Source: Streptomyces lincolnensis
Lineage (GTDB): Bacteria > Actinomycetota > Actinomycetes > Streptomycetales > Streptomycetaceae
DNA: 64,000 bases
Direction: 5' to 3'
NCBI RefSeq assembly: GCF_001685355.1
Contig: NZ_CP016438.1
Span: 372,001-436,000 of the forward strand
Each line of letters begins with the position of its first letter. Position 1 is the first letter of the stretch. The notes under the pieces were generated by a model. It did no database searches and was not told the origin of the DNA. It was given only the letters and a program-made list of their open reading frames with translations. This document shows, in pieces, positions 1 through 8,493 of the stretch. A program made the translations under genes and the position numbers.

Positions 1-3000
1 GTCTCCCCCGACAGCGCCGGCAACACCTGGGCGCCGGAGGCGTTCTACGACGCGAAGCTCGGCCAGTACGTGGTGTTCTGGGCGTCGAAGCTGTACGACA
101 ACGAGGCGCACTCCGGCGACACGTACAACCGCATGATGTACGCGACGACCCGTGACTTCTACACGTTCAGCGAGCCCAAGGTGTGGATCGACCGCGGCTA
201 CTCGGTCATCGACTCCACCATGGTCCAGCACGACGGCATGTACTACCGCCTGTCGAAGGACGAACGCAACAACAGCTCCTCCACCCCGAACAGCAAGTTC
301 ATCTTCGAGGAGAAGAGCGACTCGATCCTCGACACGAACTGGACCGCGGTCGCCGAGGGCATCGGCAAAGGCGCGATGAGCGCCGCCGAGGGGCCGCTGG
401 TGTTCAAGTCGAACACCGAGGAGAAGTGGTACGCGTTCCTGGACGAGTTCGGCGGCCGCGGCTACATCCCGTTCGAGACGACGGACCTCGCCTCGGGGAC
501 CTGGACCCCGTCCACCGACTACGACCTGCCGTCCAAGCCGCGCCACGGCACAGTGCTGCCGGTCACCCAGGCCGAGTACGACCGGCTGCTGCGCGCCTAC
601 CAGCCGGACCAGACAATCCGGGATGTCGAGGACGTCACGGTGCGGACCAGGATCGGCCAGGCCCCGGTCCTGCCGGCCACGGTGATCGCCGAGTACGCCG
701 ACGGCGTCAAGCGTCCCGTCGCCGTGACCTGGGAGGACATCCCGGCTTCGCAGTACGCGCAGGCCGGCACCTTCACCGTGACCGGCAGCCTGCCGGACGG
801 CACCGCGCTACCGGTCCGGGCCGAAGTCACCGTATCGGCGGAGGGCCCCGACGTTCCGGCCGACCTGCTCCTGCACTACGACTTCGACGAGACCGGCGGC
901 AGCATCGTCCGTGACTCCAGCGGCCACGGCCACCACGGCACCTACGTCCGCACCCCCGAGTTCGGGACGGGCGTGCACGGCGGTTCGTTCAAGATGTCCG
1001 GCGACGCCACCACCTCGCCCTATGTGAAGATCCCGAACGGTGTGCTGAAGGACGCCGACAGCATCACCGTCTCGACGTACGCCAAGTGGCAGGGCGGCAG
1101 CGGCTTCCAGTGGCTGTTCGGGCTCGGGCCCGACAGCGACAAGTACCTGTTCGCCACCCCGTCCAACGGCGGCTCCAGCCTCTACTCGGCCATCACGAAG
1201 GCGAGTTGGTCGGCGGAGTCGAAGCTGACCGGCGGGTCGCAGCTCACGCCCGGCCAGTGGCGGCACGTCACGGTGACGCTCGACGGCGCCACCGGCGCGA
1301 TGGTCCTGTACGCCGACGGCGTCGAGGCGGCCCGCACGACGACCACCATCAAGCCGTCGGAGCTGTACGACGCCGCCAAGGACTACAGCGGCTACATCGG
1401 CAGGTCCCTGTACGCGGCCGACCCGTACTTCGGTGGTGAGGTCGACGACTTCCGCGTCTACGACCGGGCTCTGTCGGGCGCCGAGGTCATGGCGCTCAGC
1501 GGCAACACGGCGGGCATCGCCAAGGCGACGCACCCGGCGCTCAAGGTCGACGCGATCGTCGACAACGCCAACGGCAGGATCACGCTGCCGATGAAGGAGG
1601 GCACCGATCTCACCGCGCTGGCCCCGGAGTTCGCCCTCGCCGCGGGCGCGGCGATCAGCCCCGCCTCCGGCAGCGTCCAGGACTTCGGCAAGCCGGTGAC
1701 GTACGAGGTGACCGGGTCCGACGGCAAGAAGCGGACCTGGACCGTCTCGGCGCTGATCATGAAGTCCCCTTCGCTGCCGGGGCTCAACGCCGACCCGAAC
1801 ATCGTGCGGTTCGGCGACACCTTCTATCTGTACCCGACCACCGACGGCTTCGATGGCTGGAGCGGCACGCAGTTCAAGGCGTACTCCTCCACCGACCTGG
1901 TCCGCTGGAAGGACCACGGCGTCATCCTCGACCTCGGGCCGGACGTCTCCTGGGCGGACAGCAGGGCCTGGGCGCCGACGATGACGGAGAAGGACGGGAA
2001 GTACTACTTCTACTTCTGCGCCGACGCCAACATCGGTGTCGCGGTGTCCGACTCGCCGACCGGCCCGTTCAAGGACGCGCTGGGCAAGCCGCTGCTGAAG
2101 GCGGGCCAGTTCGGCGGCCAGATGATCGACCCGGCGGTGTTCACCGACGACGACGGGCAGAGGTACCTCTACTGGGGCAACGGCCGCGCCTATGTCGCTC
2201 CGCTGAACGACGACATGACCTCCCTGGACCTCACGAAGATGAAGGACATCACGCCCAGCGGCTACAACGAGGGCGCGTTCGTCGTCAAGCGCGACGGCAC
2301 CTACCACTTCACGTGGTCGGAGAACGACACCCGCGACGAGAACTACCGTGTCGCCTACGCCACCGGCCCCTCCCCCACCGGCCCCTGGACCAAGCACGGC
2401 GTGATCCTGGAGAAGGACCTCTCGCTCGGCATCAAGGGTCCCGGCCACCACTCGGTCGTGCAGGTGCCGAACAGCGACGACTGGTACATCGCCTATCACC
2501 GCTTCGCCATCCCCGGCGGTGACGGCACGCATCGTGAAACGACCCTGGACAGGCTGGAGTTCGGCGCGGACGGGCTCATCAAGAAGGTCGTGCCGACGCT
2601 GACGGGCATCGACCCGGTGACCGTCGTCCACGCCGGTGCGGACGCGAGCGGCAAGGAAGGCGACGCGATCCGGCTGCACGGCACGCTCTCCGGGGCGGGC
2701 GGCGCGCGGTGGACGGCCGAGGAGGGGGCGCCCTGCGCCTTCGCCGACGCCGGTGCGGCCACCACGACGGTCACCTGCACCGACGACGGCACCTTCGAGG
2801 TCACCCTGACGGGGGGCCGCAGCAGCGACAGGGCGACCGTCACGGTGGCCAACGCGGCACCGGTCCTCACCTCCGCCACGGGCCCGGACTCCCCGGTCTC
2901 GGCCGGCAGGCGGGCCGTCGTCACCACCGCGTTCACCGACGCGGGCAGCAGCGACCGCCACACCTGCGTGGTCGACTGGAAGGACGGCACCGAGCCGCGG

Positions 3001-3537
3001 CCCGGCACCGTCACCGCCTCCGGCTGCCGCGCCGAGCACGCCTACACCAAGGCGGGCATCCACCGGCCGGTGGTCACCGTCACCGACGACGACGGCGCCG
3101 CGGACAGCAGGACGCTCCCCGAGCTGATCGTCTACGACCGTTCCGCCGGGCCCGTGTTCGGCGCCGGGGTCTTCACCTCCCCGGCCGGGGCCCACCCGGC
3201 CAAGCCGAAGCTGGCCGGCACGGCCGCCTTCTCCTTCGCCGCGGCCTACACGAAGGGAACCGTCGCTCCCCTCGGCAGGGTCACCCTGGACTTCGGCCCC
3301 GCCAAGCTGAAGTTCCGCTCGACCGGCTCCGACTGGCTCGTGGTCAGTGGATCCCAGGCCGTGTACCAGGGCTCCGGCACGGTCAACGGGATCGGCGGGT
3401 ACGCCTTCCGGGTCACCGCGACCGACGCCCCGGACACCTTCCGGATCAGGATCTGGAAGAAGTCCGGCGGTGACGTCCTCTACGACAACACCACCGGCGC
3501 GAGGATCATCGGCGTCATCGCCCTCGGCGACCGCTGA
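1..3537 (+). CDS. Secreted multidomain glycoside hydrolase with two GH43 modules (5' end outside window)
   Basis: The reading frame is open from base 1, so the start and any signal peptide lie upstream; about 1178 residues are visible. In order I see the end of a GH43-like five-bladed propeller (WAPEAFYD near codon 10, then VIDSTM and AAEGP as the second and third acidic-residue motifs), a Big_4-like Ig domain (about codons 215-280), a LamG/concanavalin-like domain (about 285-495), a linker domain, a second complete GH43 propeller (about 588-870), PKD/Ig-like repeats and a C-terminal beta domain. The second GH43 has NADPN (catalytic base), IDPAV (pKa modulator) and NEGAF (general acid). The family hydrolyses arabinan, xylan or related plant polysaccharides outside the cell; the substrate cannot be fixed from sequence. 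There is no sortase motif at the C terminus. A strong hairpin follows the stop. Confidence 0.85.
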   Translation, partial: VSPDSAGNTWAPEAFYDAKLGQYVVFWASKLYDNEAHSGDTYNRMMYATTRDFYTFSEPKVWIDRGYSVIDSTMVQHDGMYYRLSKDERNNSSSTPNSKFIFEEKSDSILDTNWTAVAEGIGKGAMSAAEGPLVFKSNTEEKWYAFLDEFGGRGYIPFETTDLASGTWTPSTDYDLPSKPRHGTVLPVTQAEYDRLLRAYQPDQTIRDVEDVTVRTRIGQAPVLPATVIAEYADGVKRPVAVTWEDIPASQYAQAGTFTVTGSLPDGTALPVRAEVTVSAEGPDVPADLLLHYDFDETGGSIVRDSSGHGHHGTYVRTPEFGTGVHGGSFKMSGDATTSPYVKIPNGVLKDADSITVSTYAKWQGGSGFQWLFGLGPDSDKYLFATPSNGGSSLYSAITKASWSAESKLTGGSQLTPGQWRHVTVTLDGATGAMVLYADGVEAARTTTTIKPSELYDAAKDYSGYIGRSLYAADPYFGGEVDDFRVYDRALSGAEVMALSGNTAGIAKATHPALKVDAIVDNANGRITLPMKEGTDLTALAPEFALAAGAAISPASGSVQDFGKPVTYEVTGSDGKKRTWTVSALIMKSPSLPGLNADPNIVRFGDTFYLYPTTDGFDGWSGTQFKAYSSTDLVRWKDHGVILDLGPDVSWADSRAWAPTMTEKDGKYYFYFCADANIGVAVSDSPTGPFKDALGKPLLKAGQFGGQMIDPAVFTDDDGQRYLYWGNGRAYVAPLNDDMTSLDLTKMKDITPSGYNEGAFVVKRDGTYHFTWSENDTRDENYRVAYATGPSPTGPWTKHGVILEKDLSLGIKGPGHHSVVQVPNSDDWYIAYHRFAIPGGDGTHRETTLDRLEFGADGLIKKVVPTLTGIDPVTVVHAGADASGKEGDAIRLHGTLSGAGGARWTAEEGAPCAFADAGAATTTVTCTDDGTFEVTLTGGRSSDRATVTVANAAPVLTSATGPDSPVSAGRRAVVTTAFTDAGSSDRHTCVVDWKDGTEPRPGTVTASGCRAEHAYTKAGIHRPVVTVTDDDGAADSRTLPELIVYDRSAGPVFGAGVFTSPAGAHPAKPKLAGTAAFSFAAAYTKGTVAPLGRVTLDFGPAKLKFRSTGSDWLVVSGSQAVYQGSGTVNGIGGYAFRVTATDAPDTFRIRIWKKSGGDVLYDNTTGARIIGVIALGDR

Positions 3538-3551
3538 CGACACATCTCACC

Positions 3552-3588
3552 GACAGGGCGGCTCCCGCGAGGCGGGGGCCGCCCTGTC
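3552..3588. terminator. Bidirectional hairpin terminator between convergent genes
   Basis: An 11-bp perfect outer stem (GACAGGGCGGC at 3552-3562 pairing with 3578-3588) encloses CCCGC/GCGGG with a 3-nt GAG loop, giving a nearly continuous 17-bp stem with one T-G wobble. It sits between the glycosidase stop and the stop of the minus-strand gene, whose stop codon it touches. Confidence 0.8.
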
Positions 3589-4102
3589 AGTCGATGTGCG
3601 AGCACAGCTCGTCCAGTGTTCCGTGCGCCATGGTCACGGTCTTGTAGCCGGTCGAGTCGATGTCCAGGGTGTACACCCCGTCGACGAGGTACAGGCCGCG
3701 CGGCAGATTGCCGCCGTTCTCCGCCACCCCGACCAGCACCGGGCCGCGCACGCGCCACGTCTGGGAGCCGTCCGCGCGGTAGTCGACGACGGCCGTGCCA
3801 CTGGCGTCCGCGTCGTGGGAGGCACCGGAGTCGGTGTTGGTGACCCGCACCACCAGATCACCCTTGTAGACGACCCTCTGCGGCGAGCCGTCCGGGCGAA
3901 CGGCCAGCACCCGCCGCACCACCTCGTCCACGACGGGTTCACCGTGGACCGGGAAATCGCACCGGGCGCCCGCCGGGACGTCCCAGGGCGTGGCGGGCGC
4001 CGGTTCCCACCCGGTGCCCGGAGCGGCGGACACGGCCGAGACGGGCACCGCGCCCCAGAGCACGGCGACAAGGGCGGGCAGGGCAACGACGGCTCGTCGC
4101 AT
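3587..4102 (-). CDS. Small secreted protein of unknown function
   Basis: 171 residues. I chose the ATG at 4102 because it opens a typical signal peptide (MRRAVVALPALVAVLWGAV, Ala-rich cleavage region near residue 28) and has a GGGGAAG-type ribosome site just upstream. A longer in-frame start 13 codons earlier would hide the signal. The mature part is Val/Asp/Gly rich with two Cys (one early, one in the C-terminal DELCSHID), which could form a disulfide; I recognise no catalytic motif. It is transcribed alone, divergently from the SARP-like regulator and convergently with the glycosidase. The composition fits a beta-rich extracytoplasmic domain; function not assigned. Confidence 0.7.
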   Translation of the reverse strand: MRRAVVALPALVAVLWGAVPVSAVSAAPGTGWEPAPATPWDVPAGARCDFPVHGEPVVDEVVRRVLAVRPDGSPQRVVYKGDLVVRVTNTDSGASHDADASGTAVVDYRADGSQTWRVRGPVLVGVAENGGNLPRGLYLVDGVYTLDIDSTGYKTVTMAHGTLDELCSHID

Positions 4103-4247
4103 GGGTCTTCCCCCAGGTGAGGTCGGATCGGATACGGCCAACGCCTTCGGGCGCCGCCCTGACCAGCCTCGCCCTTCCCGCTCACCAAACCCTCACCATG
4201 CTCGCCGGCGCAGACGGGCGCGAGCGCTCCGCTAGGCTGCGCGCATC
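4103..4247. promoter_or_regulatory. Divergent promoter region; -10 TAGGCT places a near-leaderless start for the regulator
   Basis: On the plus strand TAGGCT at 4233-4238 lies about 10 nt ahead of the ATG at 4248, so the transcript would begin at or just before the start codon. No clear -35 box. No palindrome long enough to call an operator. Confidence 0.4.
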
Positions 4248-5612
4248 ATGGAGTTCCGGTTGCTCGGCCCGTTCGACGCCCGTCACCAGGGGCAGCCGGT
4301 GCTGGTGGGCAGCCGCCGCCAGGAGCGCTGTCTGCTGGCGATCCTGCTGCTGCACGCGGGCCACGGCGTGACCACCGCGCGCCTCATCGATCTCCTCTGG
4401 AACGGCGCCGCTCCCCCTTCGGCACGCGGCACGGTCCACACCTACGTCGGCAGACTGCGCACCGCCCTCCAGCCGTACGGGCCGCGCATCCACACCCGGC
4501 ACGACGGCTACGTCGTGGAGGCCGACGAGCATCGGGTCGACGCGCGGGAGTTCGTCCGCCTGGTCGAGCAGACGACCGGCGTCGGCGATCCCGCGGAGCG
4601 GGTGCGTCTGCACGACGAGGCCCTCGCGCTGTGGCGCGGGCCGCTGCTCGCCGACATGGCCGACGACCGGCTGCGTGACCGGATCGGCGGCCGGCTGAAC
4701 GAGCTGCGCCTGTCCACCCTGGAGCAGTGGGCCGAGTCCCAGCTCGACATGGGTGGGCACGAGCGGGTCGCGACCGAGCTGATGGCGCCGGTCCAGGACC
4801 ATCCCGAGCGGGAACGGCTGGTCGCCGCCCGGATGCTCGCGCTGCACCGCAGCGGCCGCCAGGCCGACGCCCTCCAGCTGTACCGCAGCGCCGCCCGGGC
4901 GCTGGCGACCGGGTTCGGCGTCGACCCGGGCGCCGGGCTGCGCACGCTGCACGACCGTGTGCTGCGCGCCGATCCCGGCCTGGACCGGCCTCCCGCGCCG
5001 GTCTACGCGGTACGGGTCGGCGAGGAGTGGCTGCCCTGGAACACCAGCGGGCACCCGGCCCTGGAGTTCTGCAACACCTACGCCGGCTGGCGCGGCCCCC
5101 ACCTGCCGGGCTCGGACTGGCTGCGCTCCTACGCCACGCTCGCGGTGTGGGCCGGCCACATGGACCTGGCGGACGACGTGTCCGTGGCCCGGCTCCTCGA
5201 CCAGGCACGGCAGCGTCCCGACGCGGCCGCCGAAGCCCTGGACGAGGCACGGGAGTTCCGCGGAAACCTGTACACCTGTCTGACGGATCCGGACGACGGC
5301 CGGGCGTTCAAGGCGGTGGCCGCCGTCGTGGAGGACGCCGCCCGGGCCTCGGTGTTCACCCGCGGCGAGGACGGACTCGCACGCTGGCTGCCGTCCCGCA
5401 CCGCCGACCTGCGGCTGCCGGTCCGCGCGGTCGCCCGCAGCGCCGCCGAACTGCTCGCGGACCCACGGCGCTTCACGATCCGTTCCTGCCCCGACGAGAG
5501 CTGCGGCTGGCTCTTCCTGGACCGGCGCGGGCGCCGCCGTTGGTGCAGTCTGGCGACCTGCGGCAGCAAGGAGTCGGCGCGCGCCGCGTGCACGGCGGCC
5601 GGTATCGCCTGA
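4248..5612 (+). CDS. SARP-type regulator fused to an ABATE/CGNR zinc-finger module
   Basis: 454 residues. Residues 1-90 are an OmpR-like winged helix (MEFRLLGPF opening, typical of SARP/AfsR proteins), 97-240 a bacterial transcriptional activation domain (FVRLVEQ to GVDPGAGLRTLHDRVL). From about 255 the sequence changes family: GHPALEFCNTY is the start of the ABATE domain found ahead of CGNR zinc fingers, and the C terminus carries a four-Cys finger (CPDESC, LFLD, RRWCSLATCGSK). In normal CGNR proteins the last motif reads CGNR; here it is CGSK. SARPs activate secondary-metabolite or morphogenesis genes by binding direct repeats; the fused domain suggests a second DNA- or ligand-binding function. 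The target is unknown; it is monocistronic. Confidence 0.85.
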   Translation: MEFRLLGPFDARHQGQPVLVGSRRQERCLLAILLLHAGHGVTTARLIDLLWNGAAPPSARGTVHTYVGRLRTALQPYGPRIHTRHDGYVVEADEHRVDAREFVRLVEQTTGVGDPAERVRLHDEALALWRGPLLADMADDRLRDRIGGRLNELRLSTLEQWAESQLDMGGHERVATELMAPVQDHPERERLVAARMLALHRSGRQADALQLYRSAARALATGFGVDPGAGLRTLHDRVLRADPGLDRPPAPVYAVRVGEEWLPWNTSGHPALEFCNTYAGWRGPHLPGSDWLRSYATLAVWAGHMDLADDVSVARLLDQARQRPDAAAEALDEAREFRGNLYTCLTDPDDGRAFKAVAAVVEDAARASVFTRGEDGLARWLPSRTADLRLPVRAVARSAAELLADPRRFTIRSCPDESCGWLFLDRRGRRRWCSLATCGSKESARAACTAAGIA

Positions 5613-5625
5613 GCAGGCAGCAGGA

Positions 5626-6282
5626 TCAACCGATGACGAACGGCAACTTCGCGGCCGGCGCGCCGAGTTCGGCCTTCTCCACCTCGGTCGGTTCCCGGCG
5701 TCCGGTGCCGACCAGCAGGGCGTCCGTGTCGCTGAACGACGCCGGGAACGCCGTACCGGCGATCTCCTCCAGCATCGCGCGGGACCGGGCGAGCCCCGCT
5801 GTGGGCGGTGCCGGGGCGCCGGGAACGTGGGCGATCAGGTCGAGGTGGTGCAGGGTCCACTCCAGGACGTACGCGGTGAGGTAGTTGCCTGCGGTCAGGA
5901 CCATGTCCTGGGTGCTCACGCGGGCCTCGGGGTCGGCGAGTTCGGCGGCGCGCCCGGCGGCGGAGCCGACGTCGTCGAGGTGGAACTTCAACAGGTGCGG
6001 TTCCTCGTAGGCGGCGGCCAGCCGGACGATCAGCGCGTCGAGCGGATCGTCACCGGTCGGCGGCTCGTGTCCGACCTTCCAATAGGTGACCGCGTTCACG
6101 GTCGGTTCCGTCTCGGCCGGGGTGACCAGGGTGATCAGCACGTCCTGCGCGTCGATGACCAGATGGCACACCAGGTCCCGCACCAGCCAGCCGGCGCAGC
6201 CCGACGGCCGCCCGAAATCCTCGTCGTCCAGATCGTCGACCGCCGTACGCAACGCCGCCCACGAGCGTGAGAAGAGATCCAC
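5626..6282 (-). CDS. DinB-fold mycothiol-dependent maleylpyruvate isomerase-like protein
   Basis: 218 residues from a GTG at 6282, 4 nt after the stop of the HxlR gene, so the two are one operon with probable translational coupling. The protein matches the MDMPI N-terminal four-helix metal-binding domain: VRDLVCHLVIDAQD gives His40, and EWTLHHLD gives Glu141 and His145, the spacing of the three zinc ligands in mycothiol-dependent isomerase. Members bind a divalent metal and use mycothiol, the actinobacterial thiol, in isomerisation, detoxification or resistance. The substrate is not predictable. Upstream in-frame codons exist but overlap the regulator and lack the family signature. Confidence 0.75.
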   Translation of the reverse strand: MDLFSRSWAALRTAVDDLDDEDFGRPSGCAGWLVRDLVCHLVIDAQDVLITLVTPAETEPTVNAVTYWKVGHEPPTGDDPLDALIVRLAAAYEEPHLLKFHLDDVGSAAGRAAELADPEARVSTQDMVLTAGNYLTAYVLEWTLHHLDLIAHVPGAPAPPTAGLARSRAMLEEIAGTAFPASFSDTDALLVGTGRREPTEVEKAELGAPAAKLPFVIG

Positions 6283-6286
6283 AGGG

Positions 6287-6679
6287 TCACGCCTTCGCGG
6301 CGTCGTACGCCTCCCGCGCGGTCTCGACCGTGGCCATCCGCCGGTCCACCCACTGGGCCAGACCGCGGACCTGCTCGGCGGCCTCGCGGCCGAGGTCGGT
6401 GAGGGAGTAGTCCACACGCGGCGGGATCACGAGCTTGGCGTCGCGATGGACCAGCCCGTCGCGCTCCAGGGTCTGGAGGGTCTGGGTCAGCATCTTCTCG
6501 CTGACCTTGCCGATCGCCCGGCGCAGTTCGCTGAAACGGTACGAACGCTCCAGCAGCGCGATCAGCACGAGGGTGCCCCAGCGGCTGGTGACGTGCTCCA
6601 TGACGATCCGATGGGGGCACATCCCGACACCGTCGGCGCTGCGCACATGGTCCACGAGGGTCACGTCACTTACTGCCAT
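6287..6679 (-). CDS. HxlR-family winged-helix regulator
   Basis: 130 residues with the HxlR signature: a conserved early Cys in the CPHRIVMEHV context, SRWGTLVLIALLE helix, FSELRRAIGKVSEKMLTQTLQ recognition helix, LERDGLV wing and a C-terminal dimer helix ending in AAKA. I chose the ATG at 6679 because a TAGGGT -10 box (6686-6691, minus strand) puts the transcription start on this codon; an alternative ATG lies at 6685. HxlR proteins often sense electrophiles or thiol stress through the N-terminal Cys, which agrees with the downstream mycothiol-enzyme-like gene. A 7-bp perfect inverted repeat just upstream is a likely autoregulatory site. Confidence 0.85.
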   Translation of the reverse strand: MAVSDVTLVDHVRSADGVGMCPHRIVMEHVTSRWGTLVLIALLERSYRFSELRRAIGKVSEKMLTQTLQTLERDGLVHRDAKLVIPPRVDYSLTDLGREAAEQVRGLAQWVDRRMATVETAREAYDAAKA

Positions 6680-6703
6680 GTTCATACCCTAGTCGACAGG
6701 GGG

Positions 6704-6722
6704 CACTAACGCAGGGTTAGTG
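6704..6722. promoter_or_regulatory. Palindromic operator candidate for the HxlR protein
   Basis: CACTAAC at 6704-6710 and GTTAGTG at 6716-6722 form a perfect 7-bp inverted repeat around a 5-bp spacer. It overlaps the expected -35 region of the leaderless HxlR promoter (-10 TAGGGT at 6686-6691, minus strand), the usual place for an autorepressor site. Confidence 0.5.
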
Positions 6723-6816
6723 GTCCGCCTCATTCAAGGCCGTGAACGGAGACCGGCCCACGCGAAGGCCTGGGAAGCGGAGCGGAGCGGCTTGATGTCG
6801 TTCCCTTGCACGCATC

Positions 6817-6847
6817 TTGACCTAGTCGCCCTGGGCGGCCACATAAT
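6817..6847 (+). promoter_or_regulatory. Possible promoter for the peptide ABC importer
   Basis: TTGACC (6817-6822) and CATAAT (6842-6847) are good hexamers but are 19 bp apart, so this is tentative. The rest of 6723-6906 is unusually AT-rich near 6855-6890 and shows no gene. Confidence 0.3.
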
Positions 6848-6906
6848 GACAGCGCGTCCACATATCTAGACGTTGTTTTCCTTTATGGACGCGCCCTGGA
6901 GGCACA

Positions 6907-8478
6907 GTGACCGGTTCGGGCCCCGTGTGTACTCGTTCGATCGCCCGTCGGCGCCCACAGCGCGCGGCGGGCGTGCTCCTGTCCGCTCTCGCGCTCCTGG
7001 CCGGATCCGCCTGTTCGGTCGCCGGCGCCGATCCCATCGGGGAGGGTCCGGACACCCTGCGTGTCGTGCTGCCCGAGGAGCCGCCGACGCTGGAACCCTG
7101 CGACGCCTCGCTGACCGCGACCGGGCGGGTGACGCGGGCCAACATCACGGAGGCGCTCACCGAGCGGGATCCGTCCACGGGCCGGCTGGAGCCGGCGTTG
7201 GCCGTCAAGTGGACGCGTACGTCGGCCACTTCGTGGACCTTCACGCTCCGCCCGGGGGTCACCTTCCACGACGGTTCGGCGTTCACGGCCGCCGCGGCCG
7301 CGTTCTCGATCCGGCGGGCCACCGATTCGGCCATCGAGTGCAACGTCGACGGCTATATCTTCAGCGACAGCGAGGTCACCGCCCGCGCCGTGGACGACTC
7401 GACCCTGGAGGTCGAAACGGCCGAGCCGGACCCGATCCTGCCGTTACGGCTGTCCTTCGTCGAGGTGGTACCGACGAGCACGAACCCGAAGGCCCGGGTG
7501 CGTGAGCCGGTCGGCACCGGCCCCTACCGGCTCGACGAATGGAGCCAGGGCCGCTTCCTGCGGCTCAAGCGCTATGCCGGCTACTGGGGCGAGGCGCCGG
7601 ACTACGCGGCGGCCAAGTACGTGTGGCGGGCCGAGGGCAGCGTGCGCGCCGCCATGGTCACCAACGACGAGGCGGACGTCGCCATCGGGCTCGCCCCCGA
7701 GGACGGAGCGGGCGACCGGGCCGTCGAGTTCGTCACCAACGAGGTCTCGTACCTGCGGATGGACGCGACCAGGGCGCCCCTGAACGACATCAGGATCCGA
7801 CAGGCCGTCAACTACGCCATCGACAGAGAGGGTCTGGTCACCGCCGTCTTCGCGGGCCGGCCCAGCGGACAGCTCGTGTCCAAGGGCGTCACCGGCCACA
7901 ACCCGCGGATCGGGCCATGGCCGTACGACCCGGACCGGGCGAAGGACCTGGTGGCGCAGGCCCGCGCCGACGGGGTACCGACCGGCACCACCGTCACGAT
8001 CATCGGCCGCAACGGCATCTACCCCAAGGCCGCCGAGGCCATGGAGGTGGTGCAGGACGGCCTGCTCAAGGCCGGCCTGAAGGTCGAGATCAAGATGCTC
8101 GACGTCAACGCCTGGCTGGAGTACCTGCTGCGGCCCTTCCCCAAGAACACCGGCCCGACCCTCCTCCAGGCCCAGCACGGCAACCAGGCGGGAGACGCCG
8201 CCTTCACCATGGGGCAGATCTACGGCAGCGAGGGCGCCCAGAGCAGCTACGGCACGCCCGCCCTGGACGCGGCGATCGAGAAGGCTCAACTGGCCTCCGG
8301 GACCGAACGGCAGAAGGCGTTCGCGCAGGCCTTCGCCCGACAGAACGACGAGGTCGTGCGGGATGCCGTGATGGCCAACATGACCGGCATCCTGGCCCTC
8401 TCCCCCGACGTCCGCTACCGGCCGGACTCGGCGACCAGCGACGAGATGCGGCTCGCCGACATGCGCCGCGCGGACTGA
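6907..8478 (+). CDS. Oligopeptide/nickel-type ABC transporter substrate-binding lipoprotein (SBP family 5)
   Basis: 523 residues from a GTG with GGAGG about 6 nt upstream. A basic N terminus, a hydrophobic stretch and a lipobox LAGSAC (Cys36) mark a lipoprotein anchored on the outer face of the membrane. The rest matches the DppA/OppA fold: TLRVVLPEEPPTLEP near the start of the mature chain, TWTFTLRPGVTFHDG, VGTGPYRLDEW and IRQAVNYAIDREGLV. It captures a peptide, nickel chelate or similar solute and delivers it to the permease pair encoded directly downstream, 15 nt away. The C terminus keeps the usual family length. First gene of a four-gene importer operon; the ligand is not predictable from sequence. 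Confidence 0.9.
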   Translation: MTGSGPVCTRSIARRRPQRAAGVLLSALALLAGSACSVAGADPIGEGPDTLRVVLPEEPPTLEPCDASLTATGRVTRANITEALTERDPSTGRLEPALAVKWTRTSATSWTFTLRPGVTFHDGSAFTAAAAAFSIRRATDSAIECNVDGYIFSDSEVTARAVDDSTLEVETAEPDPILPLRLSFVEVVPTSTNPKARVREPVGTGPYRLDEWSQGRFLRLKRYAGYWGEAPDYAAAKYVWRAEGSVRAAMVTNDEADVAIGLAPEDGAGDRAVEFVTNEVSYLRMDATRAPLNDIRIRQAVNYAIDREGLVTAVFAGRPSGQLVSKGVTGHNPRIGPWPYDPDRAKDLVAQARADGVPTGTTVTIIGRNGIYPKAAEAMEVVQDGLLKAGLKVEIKMLDVNAWLEYLLRPFPKNTGPTLLQAQHGNQAGDAAFTMGQIYGSEGAQSSYGTPALDAAIEKAQLASGTERQKAFAQAFARQNDEVVRDAVMANMTGILALSPDVRYRPDSATSDEMRLADMRRAD

Positions 8479-8493
8479 GGGAGGAACCGGCCG

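Noticed and set aside
808..3543. A 911-codon open frame antisense to the glycosidase
   Set aside because: Antisense frame in high-GC DNA. The plus-strand frame has catalytic motifs and the right third-position bias; this one is Arg/Gly/Val-rich with no recognisable domain.
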